Both the position numbers and the translations under genes were made by a program. This document shows, in pieces, positions 17,349 through 26,670 of a stretch of 64,000 nucleotides of DNA. Below the pieces are notes generated by a model. It made no database searches. It was given only the letters and a program-made list of their open reading frames with translations, and had not been told where the DNA came from. Origin of the DNA: JAUZOB01 sp963692465 (lineage in GTDB: Bacteria; Bacteroidota; Bacteroidia; Bacteroidales; Prolixibacteraceae); the NCBI GenBank assembly GCA_963692465.1, contig OY829943.1:248001-312000 (forward strand), given 5' to 3'. Position 1 is the stretch's first letter; the number at the start of each line of letters is the position of its first letter.

Positions 17349-20300
17349 ATGTTTCGAAAATTCATTGAACGGCCGATTCTTTCAACGGTCATCTCTATTA
17401 TTATATTCATACTTGGATTATTGGGGTTATTTTCCCTGCCAATATCACAATATCCTAACATCGCACCGCCAACCATCCGGGTGTCGGCAACATACCCCGG
17501 AGCAAATGCGGATGTCGTCTTAAAAAGTGTCATCATCCCCCTTGAAGAACAGATCAACGGAGCAACTGACATGACTTATATGACCTCATCTGCTGCAAAC
17601 GACGGAACTGCATCAATCTCCGTTTTCTTCAAGGTAGGAAGAGACCCTGATATGGCAGCCGTTGATGTTCAAAACCGGGTTGCCAGAGCAACTAGTTTAT
17701 TACCGAAAGAAGTCACCCAAACCGGGGTATCTGTTGCCAAAAGACAAACCAGTATGTTATTGGTTTTTTCAATTTACAGCAACAACCCTGCTTTTGATGA
17801 GACTTTTATCCAAAACTATGCAGCAATCAATATCCTTCCCCAGGTACAACGGGTAAGCGGCGTTGGAGATGCTTCCGTTTTCGGATCTCATACTTATTCA
17901 ATGCGAATCTGGCTAAAGCCAGATGTTATGGCCTCATACGGACTTGTTCCCGATGACGTCAACAACGCACTAAATGAACAGAATATTGAAGCTGCACCTG
18001 GAAAGTTCGGAGAAAGCGGAAATCAGACTTTCGAATATGTCCTCAAATATAAAGGGCGTTTACAAACTCCCGAAGAATTTGGAAATATTGTGATTCGTTC
18101 TAATGCAAACGGGCAGATATTAAGACTTAAAGATATAGCTCGAATCGAGTTAGGTGCATTGGACTATTCCTCTTCAACAAATACCGATGGAAAACCAAGC
18201 ATCTCAGTCGCAGTATTTCAGGCAGCAGGATCTAATGCACAAGATGTTATTAACAATGTAAAAAAAGTATTAAACGAAGCGTCCACCTCTTTCCCTCCCG
18301 GCGTAAAATATGAAACATTACAAGATACAAACGAATTTTTGGATGCCTCTATTCATAATGTCATTGAAACACTAATAGAGGCTTTCCTTCTCGTATTTCT
18401 AGTCGTATTTATCTTTCTGCAAGATATCCGGTCAACATTAATTCCTGCAATTGCAGTTCCGGTTGCTATTGTCGGAACCTTTTTCTTCCTTAATTTGTTC
18501 GGATTTACCATCAATCTGTTAACTCTTTTTGCATTAATTCTAGCCATTGGAATTGTAGTTGACGATGCAATCGTGGTTGTTGAAGCAGTCCATGTCAAAC
18601 TAGATGCAGGGGCTCCTACAGCAAAACGAGCGACTATCGATGCAATGAACGAAATCACAGGAGCTATTATTTCTATAACGCTGGTTATGTCGGCTGTATT
18701 CCTTCCGGTAACCTTCTTAAGTGGAACAGCAGGGGTATTCTACCGACAATTCGGGATTACACTGGCCGTAGCAATTATTATTTCAGCTGTCAATGCTCTA
18801 ACGCTAAGTCCTGCCCTATGCGTGCTATTTCTAAAACCAGGAGATAAAAGTAGTCTCAAGCACAAAGGGTTTATGAAGAAATTTTATGGCGCTTTCAATA
18901 CATCTTTCGAAGCATTAACCCAACGATACAAAAAGACCCTGAATTTTCTGGTTATAAAAAAATGGGTGGCACTTGTAATCCTCGCATTCTTTGCGATCCT
19001 GCTGGTTGTGTTAATGAAAACTTCCAGTTCTGGTTTTGTTCCGGAAGAAGATATGGGAACCATATTTGCGGATATTCAATTACAACCCGGTTCTTCGTTA
19101 GAAAGAACAAAATCAGTTGCTGATCAGGTTGATAAAATCATCGGCACAATCCCTGAAGTAAAAGCCCGGACGAAGATGATCGGACGAGGATTAATCAGTG
19201 GAACCGGAAGTACCTATGCCGGATTTATCATCAAATTAAAACCCTGGGATGAACGAAAAGGCAAAAAACATAATATTCAAAGTATCATTGCCACACTATT
19301 CGCTAAAACAGCAGGCATAAACAATGCTAGAATACTATTTATCGCTCCGCCTACTCTCTCCGGATTTAGTCTGAGCGGTGGCTTCTCGATGGAGTTAGAA
19401 GATCGTACAGGGAATGGGGTACAGGCATTATCAGCTGTCAGCGACCGCTTCCTTGCAGCCTTAAGAAAACGTCCGGAGATACAAAAAGCGATCACCTCTT
19501 TTAACCCTAATTTCCCTCAGTATCAAATTGATATAAATGTTGCCAAATGTAAAGGAGCAGGAGTTTCTGTCAGTTCTTTGTTGTCCACACTGCAAGGATA
19601 CTACGGGGGAGTCTATGCATCGAACTTTAATGAATTCGGCAAACAATACAGGGTTATGGTTCAAGCCGATGCCCAATACCGGACAGATCCTGCCAGTTTG
19701 AATGGAATTTATGTTCGTAATGATCAGGGACAAATGGCTCCGATTTCTGAATTTATAACTTTAACAAAAGTTTTCGGACCAGAAGCTATTTCACGATTTA
19801 ATATGTTTACGGATATCTCAATTACCGGTAGTCCGCAAAAAGGATACAGTACCGGAGATGCAATAAACGCAGTACAAGAAGTTGCCAAGGAAGTATTACC
19901 ATCCGGCTATGGTTACGAATTCTCAGGAATGACCCGTGAAGAAGTCGCTGTGGGAAACCAATCTCTGATTGTTTTCATTCTCTGTTTTATTTTTGTTTAC
20001 TTCTTACTGGCTGCTCAATACGAAAGTTATATTATTCCGTTCGCTGTAATACTATCATTGCCGGTGGGACTTTCCGGCACCTTCCTGTTTGCACGAATTA
20101 TGGGTATTAATAACAATATCTACCTGCAAATTTCATTGATCATGTTAATCGGACTATTAGCCAAAAATGCCATTCTGATTGTCCAGTTCGCCTTACAGCG
20201 CCGACATCATGGAATGAGCATTCGCGATGCAGCCATCAATGGAGCATTAGCACGATTACGACCGATATTAATGACTTCGCTCGCTTTTATTGTAGGACTA

Positions 20301-20519
20301 TCGCCTCTAATATTCTCCAGCGGAGCCGGAGCTAACGGAAACAAGTCGATCGGAACTGGAGCCATAGGAGGTATGTTGGTCGGAACCGTATTTGGAATTT
20401 TGATTATTCCTATTCTATTCATTATTTTTCAAACACTTCAGGAAAAAGTAACCAAAACTTCCGCTACTACTTCTCAGCGGGAACAGGAACAAACCATTCA
20501 GGAAGAACTTGAAGAATAA
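17349..20519 (+). CDS. RND multidrug efflux permease, HAE1/AcrB family
   Basis: Inner-membrane proton-driven drug exporter. 1056 residues with twelve helices: the N-terminus FIERPILSTVISI, two large periplasmic loops and TM4 with the paired aspartates of the proton relay (AIGIVVDDAIVVVEAV), plus GLLAKNAILIVQFA in TM10 carrying the conserved Lys. YPGANADVV, a standard family segment, is seen early. Stop of this gene is 14 bp before the channel gene. Substrate range cannot be told from sequence. Confidence 0.95.
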   Translation: MFRKFIERPILSTVISIIIFILGLLGLFSLPISQYPNIAPPTIRVSATYPGANADVVLKSVIIPLEEQINGATDMTYMTSSAANDGTASISVFFKVGRDPDMAAVDVQNRVARATSLLPKEVTQTGVSVAKRQTSMLLVFSIYSNNPAFDETFIQNYAAINILPQVQRVSGVGDASVFGSHTYSMRIWLKPDVMASYGLVPDDVNNALNEQNIEAAPGKFGESGNQTFEYVLKYKGRLQTPEEFGNIVIRSNANGQILRLKDIARIELGALDYSSSTNTDGKPSISVAVFQAAGSNAQDVINNVKKVLNEASTSFPPGVKYETLQDTNEFLDASIHNVIETLIEAFLLVFLVVFIFLQDIRSTLIPAIAVPVAIVGTFFFLNLFGFTINLLTLFALILAIGIVVDDAIVVVEAVHVKLDAGAPTAKRATIDAMNEITGAIISITLVMSAVFLPVTFLSGTAGVFYRQFGITLAVAIIISAVNALTLSPALCVLFLKPGDKSSLKHKGFMKKFYGAFNTSFEALTQRYKKTLNFLVIKKWVALVILAFFAILLVVLMKTSSSGFVPEEDMGTIFADIQLQPGSSLERTKSVADQVDKIIGTIPEVKARTKMIGRGLISGTGSTYAGFIIKLKPWDERKGKKHNIQSIIATLFAKTAGINNARILFIAPPTLSGFSLSGGFSMELEDRTGNGVQALSAVSDRFLAALRKRPEIQKAITSFNPNFPQYQIDINVAKCKGAGVSVSSLLSTLQGYYGGVYASNFNEFGKQYRVMVQADAQYRTDPASLNGIYVRNDQGQMAPISEFITLTKVFGPEAISRFNMFTDISITGSPQKGYSTGDAINAVQEVAKEVLPSGYGYEFSGMTREEVAVGNQSLIVFILCFIFVYFLLAAQYESYIIPFAVILSLPVGLSGTFLFARIMGINNNIYLQISLIMLIGLLAKNAILIVQFALQRRHHGMSIRDAAINGALARLRPILMTSLAFIVGLSPLIFSSGAGANGNKSIGTGAIGGMLVGTVFGILIIPILFIIFQTLQEKVTKTSATTSQREQEQTIQEELEE

Positions 20520-20533
20520 TTAATTGATAAAAA

Positions 20534-21946
20534 ATGTGCATTAATAAGTCTATACGAATGAATCTTAAACACTATAAACTCATTTTAATCATCCTTACCA
20601 CGGGAGTCTTAATGACTTCCTGCGGAGGAGTTAACCATATCTATAAACGTCCTGATTTACAAACAAACGGTCTATATAGAGATGTAAATACGGCTGACAC
20701 TACGGGGATGGGATTATTGTCATGGAAAACCGTTTTCAACGATCCCAATCTACAGAATCTCATTCAGGAAGGATTATCAAAAAACCTCGATTTGTTGGTT
20801 GCAATCGAACGAATCAAAGAAGCCGAAGCAACCCTCATTCAAAGTAAAGCAGCTTTATATCCCACCATTAATGGTGGAATCAACGCAGTAATTGTTCATT
20901 CAGCAGTATCGTCCAAAACACCTTCGGCCGGATACAATGACATTGCACTATCCGCAAGTTGGGAAGCTGATCTTTGGGGAAAACTCAGTAGCACCAAACG
21001 AGCCAATCTTGCCGCACTATTGGAAGAAGAAGCTTATAAGAAACTCATACAAACCGAATTAGTCGCCAACATTGCCAATTCATACTACTCGCTTTTAGCT
21101 CTTGACACCCAACTCGCAATCACCCAAAAAACAGTAGAAAATCGAATTGAGGATGTTAAGACGATGAAAGACCTGAAAGAAGGTGCCGTCACAACGGGAG
21201 CCGATGTAGTACAAAGTGAAGCAAACCGTTACGCAGCAGAAGTAACCATTCCTGATTTAAAAAAGAGTATTCGCGAAACAGAGAATGCACTATGCGTTTT
21301 ATTAGGCAGAACTCCAGGACCAATCATCCGATCAACTTTAGAGGAACAAAAACAACCGGCAACGTTACAAACAGGAGTTCCCGCTTCACTGTTAAGCAAT
21401 CGTCCCGACATACAGCAATCGGAATATGCTCTTCGCTATGCTTTCGAGAAAACGAATGTAGCAGAAGCTTATTTTTACCCTGCCATTACAATTTCAGCTA
21501 CCGGAGGACTGTCAAATACTTCATTGGATAAAATATTCTCTGGTGCATTATTCGGAAATCTAATCGGAGGTCTTACTCAACCCATATTTAACCAGAAAAT
21601 CAATAAGACTCGTTTAAAAATAGCACAAGCTCAACAGGAAGAAGCTTTACTTGCATACAGAAAAGCCCTTCTCAGTGCCGGACAAGAAGTGTCTGACGCT
21701 CTATACAGCTACCAAACAGCACTTGGGAAAGGTGATGTGAGGACCAAACAGATAGCCGCATTAAATAAAGCGGTGGAATACACCATGGCTTTGTTAAAGT
21801 ACGGTGCGCCTAATTCCAATTACACAGAAGTTCTTACGGCCGAACAAAATTTACTTTCTGCCCAACTAAGTAATGTAAACGACAAATTACAGCAATTACA
21901 AGCAGTTGTCAGTTTATATCGGTCTCTCGGAGGTGGATGGCAATAG
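20534..21946 (+). CDS. RND efflux outer-membrane channel lipoprotein (OprM/NodT family)
   Basis: Outer-membrane exit duct of the tripartite pump. Lipoprotein signal with lipobox TSC (Cys30 from this start; ATG at 20558, eight codons later, gives Cys22 and is equally credible). Two repeated OEP units of helices and strands span about 80-270 and 290-470, with family signatures SWEADLWGKL and SNRPDIQQSE. The end reads YRSLGGGWQ, as in many OprM homologues. Last gene of the operon; a strong hairpin follows. Confidence 0.93.
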   Translation: MCINKSIRMNLKHYKLILIILTTGVLMTSCGGVNHIYKRPDLQTNGLYRDVNTADTTGMGLLSWKTVFNDPNLQNLIQEGLSKNLDLLVAIERIKEAEATLIQSKAALYPTINGGINAVIVHSAVSSKTPSAGYNDIALSASWEADLWGKLSSTKRANLAALLEEEAYKKLIQTELVANIANSYYSLLALDTQLAITQKTVENRIEDVKTMKDLKEGAVTTGADVVQSEANRYAAEVTIPDLKKSIRETENALCVLLGRTPGPIIRSTLEEQKQPATLQTGVPASLLSNRPDIQQSEYALRYAFEKTNVAEAYFYPAITISATGGLSNTSLDKIFSGALFGNLIGGLTQPIFNQKINKTRLKIAQAQQEEALLAYRKALLSAGQEVSDALYSYQTALGKGDVRTKQIAALNKAVEYTMALLKYGAPNSNYTEVLTAEQNLLSAQLSNVNDKLQQLQAVVSLYRSLGGGWQ

Positions 21947-21965
21947 TTGGATTATTCAATAAACA

Positions 21966-22014
21966 AAAAAAGCGGGAAGCTGAATAAGAATAATTCAATT
22001 TCCCGCTTTTTTTA
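21966..22014. terminator. Bidirectional terminator between the efflux operon and panE
   Basis: Stem AAAAAGCGGGAA (21966-21977) / TTCCCGCTTTTT (22000-22011), with a further inner pairing TGAAT/ATTCA. T-run on the plus strand, A-run at the left for the minus strand. Confidence 0.88.
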
Positions 22015-22026
22015 TTGAAGAATATT

Positions 22027-22941
22027 TTAATAAGTCGTTTGAATAAACCGCAACTGTTGTTCCAGCATTTTCACTTTTTTCATATCAAAACCCGACTCAA
22101 GGGCTGCTACAACCGGATGAGAATAAATATATTCTATTTCCATCGGACGCTTATAGTCATAGTCCAGTTTCATACTGGGAGCATAAGGCTTCATGGTATC
22201 GGTCATCTCAATCATCTTATTCACAAAAGATTCTTTCAGCGGAACCCCACAATGATTTGCGGCGTGAACAACCTCCAGCATCATATCTTCTATTAGTTTT
22301 CGGGTTGATCCATTTGCCATCAAACGATCAGTTGTTGTATTCAGAACAACAGTCATTCCATTGAATGGTATATTCCAGACCAGTTTTTCCCAACGGGCAA
22401 GCATCAAATTAGACGAATACTTTGCCGGAACACCCGACTGTTCAAAATCCTCACACACTTGCTTTAAAATTATCTCATCACGAAGGTTATAAGAGCCCAG
22501 ATTCAATCGACCGTAATCAAGATGAGTAATATGCCCTGGCCCTACTTTGTTAGAACAAATAAAAGCCAATCCGCCTGCGATATTAAGAGTCGGCATTTCT
22601 TCAGCCAAATCTGCCTCAATTCCCAGTCCGTTTTGAATCAGGATCACCACACTGTTCTTATGAAGAATAGGAGCTAACAAGTTCTTAAGTAAACCATTCC
22701 GTACAGTTTTAAGGCAAACAAGGACAACATCACACAAAGGCATTCCTGAAGTAGACTTATATGCCTGGACCTCATTCAGTAGAAAGTCTCCTTTTACCGA
22801 ATCAACTCTCAGGCCATGTTCCTTAACAAACTCATAATCATTATGAAATAAGAAATGAACATCCTTTCCCGACTGAGCAAGCATTCCGCCATAAAATCCA
22901 CCTAAAGCTCCGGTACCTATTACTGCATATTTCAATGACAT
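22027..22941 (-). CDS. panE: 2-dehydropantoate 2-reductase (ketopantoate reductase)
   Basis: NADPH-dependent reduction of ketopantoate to pantoate in pantothenate synthesis. The Rossmann motif is GTGALGGFYGG near the N-terminus. Also visible are VLVCLKTVRN, IQNGLGIEADL and the catalytic-domain segment with Lys (ARWEKLVWNIPFNGMTVVL). A C-terminal helical domain follows with SMKLDYDYKRPMEIEYI. ATG 22941 is preferred to the upstream TTG at 22968. The length of 304 is typical. Homologues of this family are sometimes other 2-ketoacid reductases, so the exact substrate is inferred. Confidence 0.88.
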   Translation of the reverse strand: MSLKYAVIGTGALGGFYGGMLAQSGKDVHFLFHNDYEFVKEHGLRVDSVKGDFLLNEVQAYKSTSGMPLCDVVLVCLKTVRNGLLKNLLAPILHKNSVVILIQNGLGIEADLAEEMPTLNIAGGLAFICSNKVGPGHITHLDYGRLNLGSYNLRDEIILKQVCEDFEQSGVPAKYSSNLMLARWEKLVWNIPFNGMTVVLNTTTDRLMANGSTRKLIEDMMLEVVHAANHCGVPLKESFVNKMIEMTDTMKPYAPSMKLDYDYKRPMEIEYIYSHPVVAALESGFDMKKVKMLEQQLRFIQTTY

Positions 22942-23040
22942 TCTGTTTTTTTTAGAATAATAGAACAAAAATAAGGAGTATTAGTTTTCATCTATCAGGA
23001 ATCATCCCCTTTTCATCAAAGCATAACAAAAATAAAACCA

Positions 23041-23072
23041 CAAAAAAGGGAGAATCCCGAAGGAAACTCCCT
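23041..23072 (-). terminator. Terminator after the GH38 alpha-mannosidase
   Basis: On the minus strand AGGGAG / CTCCCT (23067-23072 and 23047-23052) with a 14-nt loop is followed by six T. Confidence 0.7.
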
Positions 23073-23098
23073 AAACAAGATTAATAAGATCCGAATAT

Positions 23099-26000
23099 TT
23101 ATTTATTCAGCAAAAAAGCGCCATCTCCTTTAAAATCATCATATAAAAGATGAAGATCATTGACCTCATCATTCTGCGGTTGAACAGCAGTGATTGCAAA
23201 CACCTTTATCTTCTCATTAGAAGGAAGCGTAATGCTTTTTGCTCCCTTGGGAATGTTCAACTCATATTTGAAAATATAACTAAACTGGTAAGCATCATTT
23301 GCCGATGGATAACCAATATGGCGATGAGTTGCAAACCATGCAATATTATCCCGCTTAGCGTAAGGAGAGTCAATTGAGGTTACATTTTTCATATCCTTTG
23401 TAAAATGACGATTATAGAATTGCCCTACAAATCCGGTCCATTCCTGAATTCCAAGACTTGTTGCATGTCCGTCAACCGTAAAATCACCGGAGGTATCCTC
23501 TGTTGCAGAAGCCAACAAGTATAATCTGGTGTAATTTCCCTGAGGAAGGTCTATTTTTTGACCCTTACATGCAACTACATTCTTAGCCTCATCGGTACGA
23601 TTGCCCATCTTGAAATGTACATCTTCGCTAACCACTTCGTCAGGAACGAGTTCTGCCGGTAACGTAAGTCCATCTGTGAATTCTCCGTCAGTACGATTAT
23701 CATCAAAACTCATTACATCCTGATTATACGGTAAAGCAACCGCAGTCTGACTTTCCTGAGACGCACCAACCGGTTTTAATTTCACAGCAAAACTACGAAT
23801 AGAGTAATGCGAAACATCAAAGTTCAAAGAATTCTGATCGAACACAACATCACCGATGCGTTGTTCCTGTCCGTTTACCTCGTATGCATCCAGAACCTTT
23901 CCCTGGAAATTAATATGGACACCATTAGCATCACGACCAAATAATTCATTAACCCTCACAATGTAGTAGTCTCCGTCTTCCTGTTTTTTAAAAGCCATCA
24001 ACCCTACCTGGGGAGAACTTATTTTGAGTAATGATAATTCTTTACCCAAATTCCCTTTATGTTTCGGAGCCTCAAATGCCAGTAACGGCTGATTAAAGAA
24101 TTTTGCCTGCCATGGTGTAAGACCATTCGTCCAGTTTCCTGTATGTCCGTAAATTCCGTAACGGAAATGATGAATTCCCCAATCCTGACTATTCTGATAC
24201 ACATACCAATCTGCAGCAGGAGTATACAATAAGGTAAGTCTCAAAGTGTTATTATCCGGTTTATCTGAACCATACTTGCAATCTTCAAGAATTGATACAC
24301 CATAATTACCCGATTGATCGGTCAGGTCAAACCATTCTTTGGAAGGAACTTCAAATTTCTTTTCATTATTATTGGTCCGTTCAACAGCTCCGACTCCCAA
24401 ATTATAAGTTGCCTTTTCATTATCAACAGTTAAAGGGAAGGCTGCTTTCAGACTCACTTCCCGTGATTGCCAGTTCGCTTTATTGGCAACCTCTACATGT
24501 TTACCGGCTTCTCCGGCTGCAAGACTAACAATCTGATTCATTTCTGAACCTCTTCCGTTTCGCGTAATTTGAAGAGCAACACGAACCGGACCCTGTTCTA
24601 TAATTTTAATCGAGGCATTTTTATTTAAATAGTCAATTGGCGGGTTCTTACGATCTCTCCAATCCATATTCCAAGCTGGCCACTCTGCCGGATGTTCATG
24701 TAGAAATTCCAGACAAGCCGGCTTTGCTAACACCTCTTTTGAAGCCTTCTTATCATATACACTTAAGATATCTCCGTTGTCTCCTATTTTAACACGATAA
24801 TATTCATTTTCAAGCGACCTGTCAGTAACCGAAAGAGTTGCATCTGAAGCTTCTTTTGTCCTTGTTTCCTTAACACCAAAAACAGAAACCCCGGTAGAAG
24901 GAACTTTTGCCAGGAATACAAAACTCAATTTATTGCCATCGCGACCGATAATTTGGGTAGGCAAAGCCTTACCGTTTTTATCAACAACCGAGATACCTGC
25001 AGGAAGGGTAGGATAAGTAAGTTCTGCTGATACAACATCTTCACGATCCCGGGCAACCGGATTATAAACAACAAGTGCTCTCCCTGGGGTTTGTGTATTT
25101 AACTCATGAGAAATTGTTCCGACCGAATGCTCCAAAACAGAAGCGAATCCATTCGCGGCCACAAACTCATCATTCCATGCGTATTCATAAGCTTTCGGAA
25201 TGCTCGTTCCTGGCAAGATATCATGGAACTGACTTCCTAATACAAGTTCCCATGCATTATTTAATTTTTCCATTGGGTAATCAGCCTTTCCAAGCCAGTT
25301 AGCCATAGAAGCAGCCTCTTCTGCAGATTGCGCTAACAGTTCATTTTTCCGGTTCATCCGTTTCATATAAGCCTGCGAAGTCATTGATCCGGCGCTATGC
25401 TCAATCAATAGCAGATCGCCGGTATAAACCGGCAATTTTGCCTTTATTTCAGGAGTAACATCCTTAAACATCTGATCAGCAGAAGTCAGCACGACCTTAA
25501 ATTTACTGTCGCTATTATGAAGACTTTCAACCGCATGTTTTACATCCGTTTTCCGTGGAGCACCGCCCTCGTCACCAACGCCATAATAACGATAATCGAA
25601 TGAAATTCCATATTTACTCTGATCTTCTTTTATTCGTTCGTCCCAATATCTATTTTTATCAAGGCGAGTTTCTACACGTCCGGAATAAGACGTAGCATTC
25701 AAAGCAGAAACAACCCCTTTACCATCAGGGCCATTCCATATTCCAACGTTAAATGGAACACCGACAGCCGAACGCCATGTTAATTTCTGTGTAGAAAAAC
25801 CTAACAACCCGCAATAATTTAAAACAGAAGGAAGATTAGCCACAAACCCAAAACAGTCGGGAATCATGTAATCCTGACTTTCTGTTCCGAATTCCTTTCT
25901 GAAATAATTATTTCCATAGAGTATCTGCCGAACAATCGATTCGGAAGAAGAAATATTCACCTCCCCTTCGTCAACCGAAGAACCCGCCACATGCCACCGA

Positions 26001-26326
26001 CCAGCTTTGATATACTCTTTAACTTTGTTATACAAATCGGGGTAATACTCTTTCATAAAATGATATCTTCTCGAACCGGTAAAATTGAAAACATAATCAG
26101 GATAGGTTTCAAAAAGATGAAAGTTTTCCGTCATAATATTCCGGATGTAATAATTAATAGAAGCAGGATAATCCCAATTCCACTCCGTGTCAAGATGAGC
26201 ATACCCCACAGTATAAAGGACCCGATCTTTTGAAATATCATATTTTTCTCTGAGGGCCGCAGGCTGAGCCCATGATAACGCCGGGATACAAGCCCCGAAT
26301 AACATTAGAATAAAGAATCTTTTCAT
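23099..26326 (-). CDS. Secreted alpha-mannosidase, glycoside hydrolase family 38
   Basis: Predicted to remove alpha-linked mannose from glycans after export. Signal peptide about 1-20 (cleavage near SWAQ). The GH38 metal motif H44-L-D46 lies in AHLDTEWNWD, the nucleophile is probably Asp157 in the PDCFGF segment, and a further metal His is expected in LIEHSAGSMT. A middle helix bundle and long C-terminal beta-sandwich region give 1075 residues, normal for the large GH38 form. It is the last gene of the sigma-FecR-SusC-SusD locus, 344 bp downstream of susD, which suggests mannose-rich (for example N-glycan-type) substrates. Confidence 0.92.
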   Translation of the reverse strand: MKRFFILMLFGACIPALSWAQPAALREKYDISKDRVLYTVGYAHLDTEWNWDYPASINYYIRNIMTENFHLFETYPDYVFNFTGSRRYHFMKEYYPDLYNKVKEYIKAGRWHVAGSSVDEGEVNISSSESIVRQILYGNNYFRKEFGTESQDYMIPDCFGFVANLPSVLNYCGLLGFSTQKLTWRSAVGVPFNVGIWNGPDGKGVVSALNATSYSGRVETRLDKNRYWDERIKEDQSKYGISFDYRYYGVGDEGGAPRKTDVKHAVESLHNSDSKFKVVLTSADQMFKDVTPEIKAKLPVYTGDLLLIEHSAGSMTSQAYMKRMNRKNELLAQSAEEAASMANWLGKADYPMEKLNNAWELVLGSQFHDILPGTSIPKAYEYAWNDEFVAANGFASVLEHSVGTISHELNTQTPGRALVVYNPVARDREDVVSAELTYPTLPAGISVVDKNGKALPTQIIGRDGNKLSFVFLAKVPSTGVSVFGVKETRTKEASDATLSVTDRSLENEYYRVKIGDNGDILSVYDKKASKEVLAKPACLEFLHEHPAEWPAWNMDWRDRKNPPIDYLNKNASIKIIEQGPVRVALQITRNGRGSEMNQIVSLAAGEAGKHVEVANKANWQSREVSLKAAFPLTVDNEKATYNLGVGAVERTNNNEKKFEVPSKEWFDLTDQSGNYGVSILEDCKYGSDKPDNNTLRLTLLYTPAADWYVYQNSQDWGIHHFRYGIYGHTGNWTNGLTPWQAKFFNQPLLAFEAPKHKGNLGKELSLLKISSPQVGLMAFKKQEDGDYYIVRVNELFGRDANGVHINFQGKVLDAYEVNGQEQRIGDVVFDQNSLNFDVSHYSIRSFAVKLKPVGASQESQTAVALPYNQDVMSFDDNRTDGEFTDGLTLPAELVPDEVVSEDVHFKMGNRTDEAKNVVACKGQKIDLPQGNYTRLYLLASATEDTSGDFTVDGHATSLGIQEWTGFVGQFYNRHFTKDMKNVTSIDSPYAKRDNIAWFATHRHIGYPSANDAYQFSYIFKYELNIPKGAKSITLPSNEKIKVFAITAVQPQNDEVNDLHLLYDDFKGDGAFLLNK

Positions 26327-26670
26327 ATTTGATTTTCAATTAATAAATGATTGTTATAGTTGTTTTGGTTGAAATAATACAAATCTAAAAATAACATTCA
26401 TCATGCTAAAATCCATACATTTAAAAGGTTATTTAAAAAAATTCATTCACTATTTATGCATTTGCTTAGTTCCTCTGTTTGATCCCTTCCAGTTTTTAAT
26501 TTCCCAATACATATATAAGTCATATTTATAATACAACGAAGAAGGTCAAAACCCCTACGGACACAAGAGATATTTTCAATCAAAAGTGAAGCTGTTGTTT
26601 ATCGTTCAAAAGACGAATAATAGCAACAGCTTCACAAATAAGCAATCAAATCTAATCAACAATTAAATAC
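26327..26670. other. Intergenic region between susD and the alpha-mannosidase gene (344 bp)
   Basis: Holds the strong hairpin described at 26586-26635 just after the susD stop. The remainder (26327-26580) is A/T-rich with no open frame. A separate promoter for the mannosidase gene is possible but no clean TAnnTTTG was found. Confidence 0.5.
26586..26635 (-). terminator. Hairpin after susD, possible leaky terminator or mRNA-stabilising stem
   Basis: Perfect 12-bp stem GTGAAGCTGTTG (26586-26597) / CAACAGCTTCAC (26624-26635), extended inward by imperfect pairing. The minus-strand tail after it is only a short T-run (CTTTTG), so termination may be partial and read-through into the mannosidase gene is plausible. 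Confidence 0.55.
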
